A stretch of 22,413 nucleotides of DNA from Thiohalocapsa sp964524185. GTDB taxonomy: Bacteria; Pseudomonadota; Gammaproteobacteria; Chromatiales; Chromatiaceae. The notes below the pieces were generated by a model that worked only from the letters and a program-made list of their open reading frames with translations, was not told where the DNA came from and made no database searches. Made by a program: the position numbers and the translations under genes. The stretch spans positions 1-22,413 of the forward strand of contig CAZGCI010000068.1 in NCBI GenBank assembly GCA_964524185.1, given 5' to 3'. Below are positions 1 to 11,331 of this stretch, in pieces. Every line of letters begins with the position of its first letter. Position 1 is the first letter of the stretch.

Positions 1-201
1 CCGACAGCGCGACGCCGAAGGCGCGCGTCAAGACAAGTCAGATGGTATGAAAGTTGACAGAAATCGCCTAAGGCGGCGATCTGTGCGGCGATAAGGAATG
101 ATGGCAGCTATCGGGCATGCGGTGAGACTCGTGTTTTCGCCGTTCATTCCTGTGGCGGGGGCGAGGCGTGCCGCCGAGCGCTCGGGATTGGACCGCGTTG
201 C

Positions 202-5088
<4,887 letters not shown>

Positions 5089-5169
5089 GTCGTCTGCTGC
5101 TTATCGCGGCTCCAGCCAGAAGGACCGCTGCGATCATAGCGCGAGTAGACGCGCCACGCCGGCGCAACC

Positions 5170-5259
5170 GGGAGCGCCAGCTAGACTGGGAGCGCCGTCT
5201 TTACCGGGAGCGCCGGCTTTACTGGGAGCGCCGGCTTTACTGGGAGCGCCGGCTTTCCA
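5170..5259. repeat. Five tandem 18-bp repeats (gggagcgccggctttact)
   Basis: Five head-to-tail 18-bp units begin at 5170, 5188, 5206, 5224 and 5242. The first two are degenerate, the third and fourth are identical, and the fifth ends in cca and doubles as the left end of the palindromic element that follows. The unit is the terminal repeat of that element, so the array looks like repeated slippage or duplication of one end. It lies just upstream of the minus-strand kinase gene and may sit in its promoter or leader. Confidence 0.9.
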
Positions 5260-5419
5260 GTAGGCCTCGCGCACCGGGGGCTCGATGCCCCCGGTGCGCG
5301 ATTCTGCGGCGGTGAATCATCGCCGAGCGGTTGGCGGCATGCCGGCCGCCCGCACGCCGCCGACGCGGCATCGAGCCGCGCCGACGGCGACCCGGCTGGA
5401 AAGCCGGCGGTCCCAGTGA
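5241..5419 (+). repeat. ~180 bp palindromic (MITE/REP-like) element, copy 1
   Basis: The left end, tgggagcgccggctttccag, matches the reverse complement of the right end (5396-5415) at 19 of 20 bases. Inside are two hairpins: a perfect stem around 5265-5300 (cgcgcaccgggggc, loop tcgat) and a weaker one around 5360-5392 with an atcga loop. The same element lies inverted at 8046-8230. The right end abuts the start of a truncated PIN-domain toxin. There is no coding capacity, so any movement would depend on an enzyme supplied elsewhere. Confidence 0.85.
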
Positions 5420-5608
5420 CAGCCGGTGCGCCTGGTGGCGGTGGACGTTGCGCAGGCGCTGCAGTTGGCAACCGACAGCGGCATCTATGCCTACGACGCC
5501 TATGTTCTGCACTGCGCCCGGGCCCTGTCGTATCCGCTGCTGACCCTCGATGCGCGCATGCAGCAAGTCGGCGCCGAGCTGAAGATCACTGTGCTCGGGC
5601 AGGAGTGA
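5420..5608 (+). pseudogene. 3' fragment of a VapC-like PIN-domain toxin
   Basis: The frame encodes about 60 residues from a possible GTG at 5426. It has the C-terminal half of a PIN ribonuclease toxin: ATDSGIYAYDAYVLHCAR, with the usual Y-D-A/D-x-x-x-L-x-x-A pattern, then PLLTLDARM with the late acidic residue. The N-terminal half, carrying the first catalytic aspartates, is missing. It is cut off exactly where the palindromic element ends (5419). Full-length VapC-type toxins have about 130 residues. The fragment is followed at 7 bp by a Phd-like antitoxin. I infer that it is inactive as a nuclease. The GTG start is only a fallback and may not be used. Confidence 0.75.
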
Positions 5609-5615
5609 CACGAAG

Positions 5616-5834
5616 ATGCAGGTATTTACCTACTCCGAGGCCAGGCAGAACCTGGCGAAGCTTCTCGAGCTGGCCCAAGACGAGGAGATCGAGATCCGCC
5701 GCCGCGACGGCGCCGTGTTCGCGCTGACCGCCAAGCGCCCGCGCTCCGGCTCGCCGTTCGACGTGCCGGGCATCCGCTCCGCCGCGACCACGGCGGATAT
5801 CCTCGATGCCGTGCGCGAGTCCCGCGCCGAGTGA
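5616..5834 (+). CDS. Phd/YefM-like antitoxin (orphaned)
   Basis: This 72-residue protein begins MQVFTYSEARQNLAKLLELA, the typical Phd/YefM N-terminal fold that binds DNA as a dimer. It continues with IEIRRRDGAVFALT, the beta-strand segment of that fold. The C-terminal part (GSPFDVPGI...ADILDAVRESR) would be the toxin-binding tail. It follows the toxin fragment by 7 bp, and an aggag motif within the toxin's last codons can serve as ribosome site. The toxin-first gene order is the reverse of classical phd-doc. With its partner truncated, it would act only as a DNA-binding regulator or as an anti-addiction factor against a related toxin. Confidence 0.8.
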   Translation: MQVFTYSEARQNLAKLLELAQDEEIEIRRRDGAVFALTAKRPRSGSPFDVPGIRSAATTADILDAVRESRAE

Positions 5835-5861
5835 GCGGCGCGAGCGCAGCGGGGGCGCGTC

Positions 5862-5888
5862 GGATGGGTAGAGCGCAGCGAAATCCAT
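5862..5888 (+). repeat. REP-like hairpin half, copy A
   Basis: A degenerate copy (gaaatccat instead of gaaacccat) of the ggatgggtagagcgcagcga repeat. It overlaps the region just after the Phd-like stop. Its short open frame can be misread as a peptide. Confidence 0.8.
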
Positions 5889-5932
5889 TATTCCTCTTCG
5901 TATTCAGACCCAGATTCCGCACCAACACCGAC

Positions 5933-6334
5933 ATGACCATGACCCCAATCACCCGCACCCTGCTCGCCGCCCTGCTCGTCTCCACCACCGCCCTGGCCGG
6001 CATCCACACCGAGCGCCTGCACTTCGCCAAGAGCGCCAACAGCGCCGCCATCGAGGGCGGCATCTAGGGCGACATGACCATCGACTAAGTGCTCGGCGCT
6101 AGGAAGGGCCAGTCCATGAACGTCAGCATCGCCACGGACAACGGCGCCAATTACTTACGCGTCATCGCCCCGGGCAGGTCGAACGAGGCGCTATTCGTCG
6201 GCTCCAGTCCCGGCAACCAGTTCGAGGGCCGGCTGCCGGCGAGCGGCGACGACACGATTCGCGTGTATCTGATGCGCAGCGCCGCGCGCCGCGACGAGAT
6301 CGCTATTGACCGGCTGGAGATGAGCGTCGATTGA
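5933..6334 (+). pseudogene. Nonsense-mutated paralogue of the PliG-like lysozyme inhibitor
   Basis: Read through, this is a full-length relative of the intact gene at 12554. It keeps a signal peptide (ITRTLLAALLVSTTALAG), HFAKSANSAAIEG, GQSMNVSIATDNGANY, GNQFEGRLPASG and RVYLMRSAARRDEIA. Two in-frame stops break it. The tag at 6065-6067 replaces the cag (Gln) codon of the intact copy, and the taa at 6086-6088 replaces its tac (Tyr) codon, seven codons later. Frame is otherwise kept. The SGDY motif of the intact copy has become SGDD. Restart at 6089 would lack a signal peptide. It sits between REP-like hairpins. Confidence 0.9.
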
Positions 6335-6358
6335 CAGGGGGCGGCGTGGCCGCCGTGG

Positions 6359-6463
6359 GATGGGTTTCGCTGCGCTCTACCCATCCTACGCGCTACCTCC
6401 CTACGGGGTGACCGGACGCCAGACGCCGGGCTGTAGGATGGGTAGAGCGAAGCGAAACCCATC
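6359..6463. repeat. Inverted pair of REP-like hairpins, copies B and C
   Basis: Copy B at 6359-6389 (gatgggtttcgctgcgctct...) and copy C at 6433-6463 (gtaggatgggtagagcgaag...) are near-perfect reverse complements about 43 bp apart. They could form one long stem of about 30 bp. They lie between the dead inhibitor gene and the mazEF pair, where such a structure could end transcription or protect mRNA 3' ends. That role is inference. Confidence 0.9.
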
Positions 6464-6537
6464 GGGGGCGCTGGTAGCGATGTCTGACGGGTATGTGCTA
6501 CGTTCCGTCCAACGCAACGTGATACGCGGAGGAAGCC

Positions 6538-6837
6538 ATGCCGGCCGTCAGCGTCCGACTCCCGGAGCATCTCGACGCCTTGCTCGATCAAGAGGCGCTG
6601 ATCGCGGGGTGCGCCCGATCCGACATCATTCGCGAGGCCCTCACGGAATACATTCGGCAACAACAGCATCGGCGGTTCATGGACGCCTACGTCGCCGAGG
6701 CGCGTGCCGGCTATGCGGACCCGGCCTTGCTCGCCGAGGTGCGCGAGCTGGCGGATGACGCGCTGGCGCTGGACGAGGAAGGCGTCGCCAGCCTCGAGGC
6801 CGCGGCGTCCGAGACCGATGAGTCCTGGTGGCGCTGA
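6538..6837 (+). CDS. Ribbon-helix-helix antitoxin of a MazF/PemK module
   Basis: The protein has 99 residues. Residues 1-45 (MPAVSVRLPEHLDALLDQEA...RSDIIREALTEYI) form a ribbon-helix-helix (CopG/MetJ-like) DNA-binding domain. The acidic C-terminal half (ELADDALALDEEGVASLE...DESWWR) would wrap the toxin. A strong ribosome site (ggagg) lies just before the ATG. Its TGA overlaps the ATG of the following MazF gene by one base (tgatg), so the two are probably translationally coupled and autoregulated by the antitoxin-toxin complex. This is the only TA pair in the window where both partners look complete. Confidence 0.88.
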   Translation: MPAVSVRLPEHLDALLDQEALIAGCARSDIIREALTEYIRQQQHRRFMDAYVAEARAGYADPALLAEVRELADDALALDEEGVASLEAAASETDESWWR

Positions 6838-7184
6838 TGCGCCGCGGCGAGGTCTGGGTCGCGAATCTCAACCTCACGCGCGGCCAGGAGATCGGCAAGG
6901 TCCGTCCGGTACTGATCGTCCAGAGCAATGCGCTCCATGCGGGCATCAGCCCCACGGTGATCTGCCTGCCGCTGACCAGTCAGGTCAGGCCCGCGTTCTC
7001 CCGTTGGCGGGTCTCGTTGCCGCCTCGCGAACGGTTATTGCGGCCCTGCCAGGTGATCACCGATCAGCCCCGGAGCGTCGATCGGTCACGGTTCGGCGAG
7101 GGACCCTTGACGACGCTGACCGGCGACGAGCTGGCGGCCGTCGAGCGCGGCCTGAGGGCGGCCATGGAGCTGTTGGAAGATTAG
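6837..7184 (+). CDS. MazF/PemK-family mRNA-cleaving toxin
   Basis: The protein has 115 residues from the ATG at 6837. It begins MRRGEVWVANLNLTRGQEIGK, then VRPVLIVQSN, the classic MazF N-terminus and RPVLIVQ core. It continues with SPTVICLPLTSQ and CQVITDQPRSVDRSRF, matching the family's later strands with the D-Q-x-R-x-x-D segment. MazF enzymes cut mRNA at short motifs; the motif cannot be predicted here. A GTG at 6828 would add three residues, but the ATG overlapping the antitoxin stop is the natural start. Length is normal for the family and no lesion is visible, so it is probably active. Confidence 0.9.
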   Translation: MRRGEVWVANLNLTRGQEIGKVRPVLIVQSNALHAGISPTVICLPLTSQVRPAFSRWRVSLPPRERLLRPCQVITDQPRSVDRSRFGEGPLTTLTGDELAAVERGLRAAMELLED

Positions 7185-7265
7185 CGAGCGAAAAGCGTCC
7201 AGGCTCGATTCGCCACTGGCCGCGATCGAGGGCGGGTGAGACCGCGCGCCGGGGCCGCTTCTGTT

Positions 7266-7406
7266 GTCTTCGGCTCCAGTTCCGGCAATCAGTTCGAGGG
7301 CGCGCTTTCGACCAGCGGCGGCTACAAGGTCCGCGTCTATCTGATGCGCAGCGCCGCGCGCCGCGACGAGATCGCCAATTACCGGCTGGAGATGATCATC
7401 GACTGA
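7266..7406 (+). pseudogene. 3' fragment of a PliG-like lysozyme inhibitor gene
   Basis: In one frame this reads VFGSSSGNQFEGALSTSGG, then YKVRVYLMRSAARRDEIAN, then YRLEMIID and stop. It is nearly identical to the last 46 residues of the gene at 12554 and retains an SGxY motif. There is no start or signal peptide. The 5' part is absent, with unrelated sequence before 7266. Two further copies of the last few codons follow, each next to a REP-like hairpin. Confidence 0.9.
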
Positions 7407-7590
7407 CCCTCGTCGATCCGCGGCGCCGATTGATGGGTTTCGCTTCGCTCTACCCATCCTACGGGGCTGGAGATAGTGTTCGATTGACCCTCGTCGATCC
7501 GCGGCCGCGGCCTGTAGGATGGGTAGAGCGCAGCGAAACCCATCGGGGGTACCACCCATCCCAAGGGGTTGGAGATGATCATCGATTGAC
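7386..7590 (+). repeat. Triplicated gene tail separated by REP-like hairpins (copies D and E)
   Basis: The terminal codons ggctggagatgatcatcgac plus stop appear at about 7384-7406, again degenerate at 7465-7487 (ggctggagatagtgttcgat), and again at 7568-7588. The phrase tgaccctcgtcgatccgcgg follows the first two. Copy D of the REP-like hairpin (7432-7462) and inverted copy E (7514-7544) lie between them. This is best explained by local duplications of a gene-end plus hairpin unit. Confidence 0.85.
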
Positions 7591-7617
7591 GGGCGGCGGC
7601 GTGGAGCGCGCGCCAGC

Positions 7618-7926
7618 TCAGGGATGCAGGTGCGGTCCGGCGATGTCCAGCCTGACCCCCAGGGCGCCGAGCAGCCGCCGCATGGTGTCGAAGCGTGGGT
7701 GGGCGCCGGGCTTCAGCGCCTTGTAGAGGCTCTCGCGGCCGAGGCCCGCCTCGGCCGCCACCCGCGAGATGCCGCGGGCCTTCGCCACGTCTCGAACCGC
7801 GGCGAGAAAGGCGTCCGGGTCTGGGTTCTCGAGGGCCGCGCGCAGGTACTCGGCGATGGTCTCGTCGCTGTCTAAGTAGTCGCTGACGTCGAAAGGGGCC
7901 AATGCCAGCGTGTCGCTTTGGCTCAT
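7618..7926 (-). CDS. HigA-like antidote protein of a HigB/RelE-type module
   Basis: The protein has 102 residues from the ATG at 7926. It begins SQSDTLALAPFDVSDYLDSD, then AEYLRAAL, which matches the N-terminus of the putative addiction-module antidote family. A helix-turn-helix follows (VAKARGISRVAAEAGLGRES, then LYKALKPGAHPRFDTMRRLL). It should bind its own promoter and neutralise a RelE-superfamily toxin. Its start overlaps the stop of the toxin fragment (ATGA, 4 bp), the usual arrangement. A longer frame reaching 8154 runs into the palindromic element and is not credible. With its toxin truncated it is orphaned. Confidence 0.87.
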   Translation of the reverse strand: MSQSDTLALAPFDVSDYLDSDETIAEYLRAALENPDPDAFLAAVRDVAKARGISRVAAEAGLGRESLYKALKPGAHPRFDTMRRLLGALGVRLDIAGPHLHP

Positions 7927-8045
7927 TGCTTGTGTCTCAATTGCTTCGCGTAGGTCTTGGCCTGGTCGATATCGCGCTCCTGGCCGCCCCTGGTGCCGCC
8001 GCAGAGCAGGACCTAGACCACATCCCCGGAGCGGGTGAAAGACTT
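7923..8045 (-). pseudogene. 3' fragment of a HigB/RelE-like toxin
   Basis: On the minus strand the 41 codons before the antitoxin read KSFTRSGDVV, a TAG stop, then VLLCGGTRGGQERDIDQAKT and YAKQLRHKQ. This matches the conserved C-terminus of the HI1419/HigB toxin family (VLLCGGxKxxQxxDIxxAKxxA). The first two-thirds of the toxin are gone. An in-frame TAG interrupts what remains. The upstream boundary coincides with the left end of palindromic element copy 2 (8046). Certainly inactive. No trace of the missing part is seen on the far side of the element. Confidence 0.8.
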
Positions 8046-8230
8046 TCACTGGGAGCGCCGGCTTTCCAGCCGGCCTCGCCGTCGGCGCGGCTCGATGCCG
8101 CGGCGACGGCGTCAGGGCGGTTGGTATGTCACCAACCGTCGAGGTACAAATCAACCGCCGCAGAATCGCGCGCCGGGGGCATCGAGCCCCCGGTGCGCGA
8201 GGCCTACTGGAAAGCCGGCGCTCCCAGTGA
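8046..8230 (-). repeat. ~185 bp palindromic (MITE/REP-like) element, copy 2
   Basis: The ends form a perfect 24-bp terminal inverted repeat (8046-8069 and 8207-8230) containing tgggagcgccggctttccag. Inside are two hairpins with tcgat/atcga loops, at about 8073-8110 and 8170-8202. It is the inverted counterpart of 5241-5419: the gcagaatcgcgcgccggggg side here corresponds to cgcgattctgc there. It lies precisely at the point where a HigB-like toxin gene is cut off. Confidence 0.88.
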
Positions 8231-8584
8231 GTCGCGGCGGGTCAGCACGCGCCGATACACAGATGCGACGTCTGCGCAACCCAACAGAACGTTGGCTGGA
8301 CGAACAGATTGCTTGGTTTGCCGAACCGTTTGGCCTGGCAGCAGTGTAGCCGGGGCAGCAGGGCGTATCCTCCGCGGCTGTTTGGGACGGGGGCCGGCAC
8401 TCCAGCACGCCCCGGGCGTTGTCGCGACCTTCGGCTCCGTCAATCTCGCCGGCTCGACGATTGACGAGGCCCGCGGCGAAATCCGCAAGCCCGCGCGAAG
8501 CGGTGTGATAGTGACGCAACAATGGCGCACCGGGGCGCCGCCGTATCCAAGTCGCCCCGAGCTTGAAACAGAGAGTATGAGTTG
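8231..8584. other. Intergenic stretch with no convincing gene
   Basis: Only a 28-codon frame (8263-8349: MRRLRNPTERWLDEQIAWFA..., plus strand) stands out. It may be the tail of a lost gene and I cannot assign it. The rest shows no gene-like frame. The promoter of the lipoprotein gene at 8585 should lie near its right end. Confidence 0.5.
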
Positions 8585-8884
8585 ATGAATACCTTCCTGA
8601 AGATCGCCGCTGTCGGCCTCGCCGCCGTTGCCTTGACCGCCTGCGTGGAAGACTCCACGACCCGTTCGAGCACCGGCATGCGCGAGGCCAGCGGCAATGC
8701 CGAGAGCGCCTGCATGAGTGCGGTCAACAGCCGCTTCGACGGCAAGGTCAACGACATCGTCGTCACCAGCTCCGAATTCTCCCAGGCCAATGACCTGGTC
8801 ATGCTGAAGGCCGGCGGCCAGACCTGGAAGTGCCTGGTCTCCGATGACGGCCAGGTGCAGGAATTGAGCGTCGTCGGCCGCTGA
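8585..8884 (+). CDS. Small lipoprotein with an AC...WKCLVS...G.VQEL domain
   Basis: The protein has 99 residues. Its signal peptide ends in a lipobox, VALTAC (Cys21), so it is probably a lipid-anchored envelope protein. The mature part has one recognisable conserved pattern: ACMSAVNSRF, IVVTSSEFSQANDLVMLKAG, WKCLVSDDGQVQELSVVG. I recall this pattern from uncharacterised proteins across proteobacteria; the function is unknown. The two cysteines in ACM and WKC could form a disulfide. The ATG at 8585 is chosen over a TTG one codon upstream. The product of the gene at 20758 shows the same layout and may be a distant relative. Confidence 0.8.
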   Translation: MNTFLKIAAVGLAAVALTACVEDSTTRSSTGMREASGNAESACMSAVNSRFDGKVNDIVVTSSEFSQANDLVMLKAGGQTWKCLVSDDGQVQELSVVGR

Positions 8885-8960
8885 GGCCGGTCGGTCCAGT
8901 CCGCTGGCTCCAACGCCCCGGCGTGGGAACCAGCAACGCGTGCAGCTCGACAGGGCCGGA

Positions 8961-8988
8961 GGATGGGGAGAGCGCAGCGAAACCCATC
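8961..8988 (+). repeat. REP-like hairpin half, copy F
   Basis: A copy of the ggatgggtagagcgcagcga repeat with one change (ggggag), followed by aacccatc. It lies between the lipoprotein gene and the periplasmic protein gene at 9064, inside sequence that could be misread as an N-terminal extension of the latter. Confidence 0.85.
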
Positions 8989-9063
8989 GCTCTCGAACCC
9001 ATCGATCCAACACGCATTGCTTCGACATCCAACCCGATTCCAATCACTGTAGGACCCCAAACA

Positions 9064-9495
9064 ATGAAACCATCCACCCTCGCAATCGCCGCCCTCATCG
9101 CCGCTGCCGCCCCCATGGCCCTGGCCTCCACCGCCTCGGAGCGTGAATACCAGCGCGGCTATAACGACTGCTCCCAGGGCCGCTACGACCAGAATCAGCA
9201 CGGCGAGTCCTATAAAAAGGGCTGCCGCGCCGCCGAGGACGGCCAGCCAGCCCCGGCCGCTGCGGGCAGTCACGGGTCGAAGGCCAAGATCTCGGATCTG
9301 AAGGGTATGGACTCGATCAAGGCCATCGACGTGATGACCTCGAGAGGTTTCACCAGCGTCGACACCCTCAACCGAGGAGAGTCGATCTACGGCATCTACT
9401 ACAACGCCAAGACCGGCCAATGCGTCCAGTTGGCTAACGCCACTGACCGGGTGGACAGCGCCGTCGACATTCAGACCCATCCGAAATGCCGTTGA
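9064..9495 (+). CDS. Periplasmic protein of unknown function
   Basis: The protein has 143 residues with a clear signal peptide (MKPSTLAIAALIAAAAPMALAS). Residues 23-57 (EREYQRGYNDCSQGRYDQ...YKKGCRAAE) are polar, with a Cys pair. A low-complexity Ala/Pro linker leads to a C-terminal module: SDLKGMDSIKAIDVMTSRGF, then YGIYYNAKTGQCVQLANATD and HPKC. That G-M-x-x-x-x-x-x-x-x-x-R-G-F ... Y-Y-N-x-x-T-x-x-C-V pattern recurs in uncharacterised exported proteobacterial proteins. A longer reading from 8923 would translate a REP repeat and is rejected in favour of the ATG that begins the signal peptide. Confidence 0.82.
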   Translation: MKPSTLAIAALIAAAAPMALASTASEREYQRGYNDCSQGRYDQNQHGESYKKGCRAAEDGQPAPAAAGSHGSKAKISDLKGMDSIKAIDVMTSRGFTSVDTLNRGESIYGIYYNAKTGQCVQLANATDRVDSAVDIQTHPKCR

Positions 9496-9602
9496 GCGCC
9501 CGCCGGCATGGCGACGGACGCGTTGGTCTTGGCTTGCGCTGCCGGCGCCGGGCTCCACGGCCCGGGATACGCGGCGAACGTCGCCGCGCGCGGGCGTAAA
9601 CC

Positions 9603-9974
9603 ATGGTTGTCGTCTTCAGGCTCGTCTATCTCTGCGCTGCGCTCTTCGCGAGCGCTGCGGGTGCGCTCGTCATCCTCAGCCTCTTCATCCAGGATCGCGC
9701 CCCGCACAGCACGGGAATGGTTGGCATCCACCTCACCGTCGGCGTCGTCTTCTTGGGCGTGGCTGTCCTGGTTCTGGGCATACAGCGGCACCTCGCCGGT
9801 GTTGCCGCGGTGGCGTACGGGCAAGATGGCGAGAGAGCGCAGGACCTGGTTGCCCACCTCAACCGGCTTCTGGCATACCTCCTCGTGGGAGGCGCCTTTC
9901 TCTGCGCGGTGCTCGGCATCATGACCTACGGCATTCTGACCCGCATCGATGAGGGTTTTGCGGTGTTCGGGTGA
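9603..9974 (+). CDS. Three-helix inner-membrane protein, unknown function
   Basis: The protein has 123 residues. Hydrophobic segments lie at about 4-27 (FRLVYLCAALFASAAGALVI...), 40-60 (VGIHLTVGVVFLGVAVLVLG) and 88-112 (LLAYLLVGGAFLCAVLGIMT). A short polar loop carries RAPHSTG. I do not recognise the family. It is on the same strand as the flanking envelope-protein genes. No strong ribosome site is seen, so the start is the least certain part. Confidence 0.65.
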   Translation: MVVVFRLVYLCAALFASAAGALVILSLFIQDRAPHSTGMVGIHLTVGVVFLGVAVLVLGIQRHLAGVAAVAYGQDGERAQDLVAHLNRLLAYLLVGGAFLCAVLGIMTYGILTRIDEGFAVFG

Positions 9975-10112
9975 AGCGCTTCTTGCGTTCCGCGATGGCA
10001 ATGACGCTGGGTCTGGCAACTGCGGCGGACCATCATGTCGGCCCCGCTTGCCCAGGTTGCAGGAGAGGCCGGAATACCTAGGCACCAACAGCGATTGGAG
10101 GTCTTGAACACG

Positions 10113-10784
10113 ATGAAGCAGAAGGCACCGGCGGCCCTGGTTGCCGTCCTGTTCGCAGCCTGGGCGCTGCCGTCCGCGGCGGACTCGACGCAGGCCCGCT
10201 GCGAGCTCTACCCGAAGGGCTCCGACAAGCTGCAGTCGATGGTGCCCTGCACCTTCAGCCAGCGGCAGGGCTATATCACCATCACCCGCGAGGACGGTGT
10301 CACCCATGACCTCTCCCCGGTCGGTGACACGCCCGGTAACTTCCGCGACCAGGACGGGCATGCGGTCTACCGCCAGAGCGGGCTCGGGGAGGCGGGGCTG
10401 ATCTTCCGCTTCCCGACACAGAGCGTCTTCGTCTACTGGGACAACGCCGCGAGCGAGTCGGCCACCGCGGACAATGCCACCGCGCCCTTCGCCACCAAGT
10501 ACGCTGGTGGGGAGTACGACGCCACCACGCTGCTGCGCTGTAAGGCGGCGGGCGACACGGACTTCGGCAACTGCCCGGCCGGCATCCTGCGCATGGACGC
10601 CGGGCAGGCGTCGATCGTGATCCAGAGTCCGCGCGGCGAGGAATTCACCGTCAACTTCATAACCGACTATGTCAACGCTACCGTCGGCGCGGTCGATGCC
10701 AAGCTCGACGGCGACCTGTGGACCGTCACCCGCGACAACAGCGAGGTCTACGAGGTGCCGCTGTCGGCGATTGAGGGCGGCTGA
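10113..10784 (+). CDS. Two-domain exported protein; second half related to the product at 12081
   Basis: The protein has 223 residues with a signal peptide (MKQKAPAALVAVLFAAWALPSAA). The first half (ARCELYPKGSDKLQSMVPCT, FSQRQGYITITREDGVTHDL, GNFRDQDGHAVYRQSG, FVYWD) is a beta-rich module seen in unannotated proteobacterial proteins. The second half (CPAGILRMDAGQASIVIQSP ... FTVNFITDY ... DGDLWTVTRDNSEVYEVP, IEGG) aligns by eye with nearly the whole mature product of the gene at 12081 (CGWRVLRKADGGAELWIANI ... FRVLRF ... DGDMWSISVGREHYRFADAL, IAGG). So this looks like a fusion whose second domain also exists as a stand-alone neighbour. Function unknown. The longer reading from 10035 lacks a signal peptide at its start and is not preferred. 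Confidence 0.8.
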   Translation: MKQKAPAALVAVLFAAWALPSAADSTQARCELYPKGSDKLQSMVPCTFSQRQGYITITREDGVTHDLSPVGDTPGNFRDQDGHAVYRQSGLGEAGLIFRFPTQSVFVYWDNAASESATADNATAPFATKYAGGEYDATTLLRCKAAGDTDFGNCPAGILRMDAGQASIVIQSPRGEEFTVNFITDYVNATVGAVDAKLDGDLWTVTRDNSEVYEVPLSAIEGG

Positions 10785-10899
10785 GCCGCCGTCGGAGCGC
10801 TTTGCCGGAACGCCGATGACGCCTGGGCAGGAGGTCTAGGCCCCGTAAAACCGAAGGACCACCCGTTCCACGCTCTCGACTGAACCGAGGTTCATGACC

Positions 10900-10971
10900 A
10901 TGTCCACGAAAGACGAATATATCGCGAAGCTCAAGTCCCACATCGAGCGGGCGAAGTCCCTGTTTCGTTGA
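10900..10971 (+). pseudogene. 23-codon 5' remnant of a coiled-coil protein gene
   Basis: The frame reads MSTKDEYIAKLKSHIERAKS, then LFR and stop. A second in-frame ATG lies two codons upstream at 10894. This resembles the first ~15 residues of the short coiled-coil proteins that begin MSTKxEYxxKLKxxI, which normally run on for 100 or more residues. The downstream part is absent, suggesting that a deletion left the start. A genuine microprotein is the alternative and cannot be excluded. Confidence 0.4.
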
Positions 10972-11076
10972 AGCCTCAGGTGAGACTGGCGGATGGTCGC
11001 GCGGCCCGCGGTTCGCGAAACCCGGCGACCTCGCGATCATCCATCCCGTTCCTAAAATTCCCACACGGAGACCTGC

Positions 11077-11331
11077 ATGGAGCTTACAAGCCTGTTGATC
11101 TTTCTTGCCATTGGTGCAGTGGCCGGGTGGCTGGCTGGCGTCATCCTCAAGGGCGGCGGCTTTGGACTGCTGGTCAACATCGTCGTCGGCATCCTCGGCG
11201 CCATCGTCGGCGGCTTCGCTTTCGGCCTGCTCGGCATCAGCACGGGCGGCATCATCGGGTCGATCATCACCGCCACCGTCGGCGCGGTCTTGTTGCTCTT
11301 CATCGTCGGGCTCGTCAAGAAGGCCGCGTGA
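11077..11331 (+). CDS. GlsB/YeaQ/YmgE-family small membrane protein
   Basis: The protein has 84 residues and is almost entirely hydrophobic and Gly-rich: LLIFLAIGAVAGWLAGVILK, GGGFGLLVNIVVGILGAIVG, then LLGISTGGIIGSIITATVGA and LLLFIVGLVKKA. The G-A-x-x-G-W-L-A-G ... N-I-x-x-G-I-x-G-A-x-x-G-G pattern is the transglycosylase-associated (Transgly_assoc) family, stress-linked inner-membrane proteins of unclear biochemistry. The ribosome site ggag is well placed. Its TGA shares one base with the ATG of the next gene (tgatg), so the two are likely co-translated. Confidence 0.93.
   Translation: MELTSLLIFLAIGAVAGWLAGVILKGGGFGLLVNIVVGILGAIVGGFAFGLLGISTGGIIGSIITATVGAVLLLFIVGLVKKAA

Noticed and set aside
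5170..5259. Possible CRISPR array
   Set aside because: The repeats are contiguous 18-mers without spacers and share sequence with a palindromic element end.
6360..6758. Peptides such as MGFAALYPSY or RAKRNPS around the REP-like hairpins
   Set aside because: They are translations of the repeat itself and recur wherever the hairpin occurs.
7618..8154. A longer 178-residue form of the HigA-like antitoxin
   Set aside because: The extra N-terminus translates the palindromic element and the toxin fragment in the wrong frame; the ATG at 7926 fits the family.
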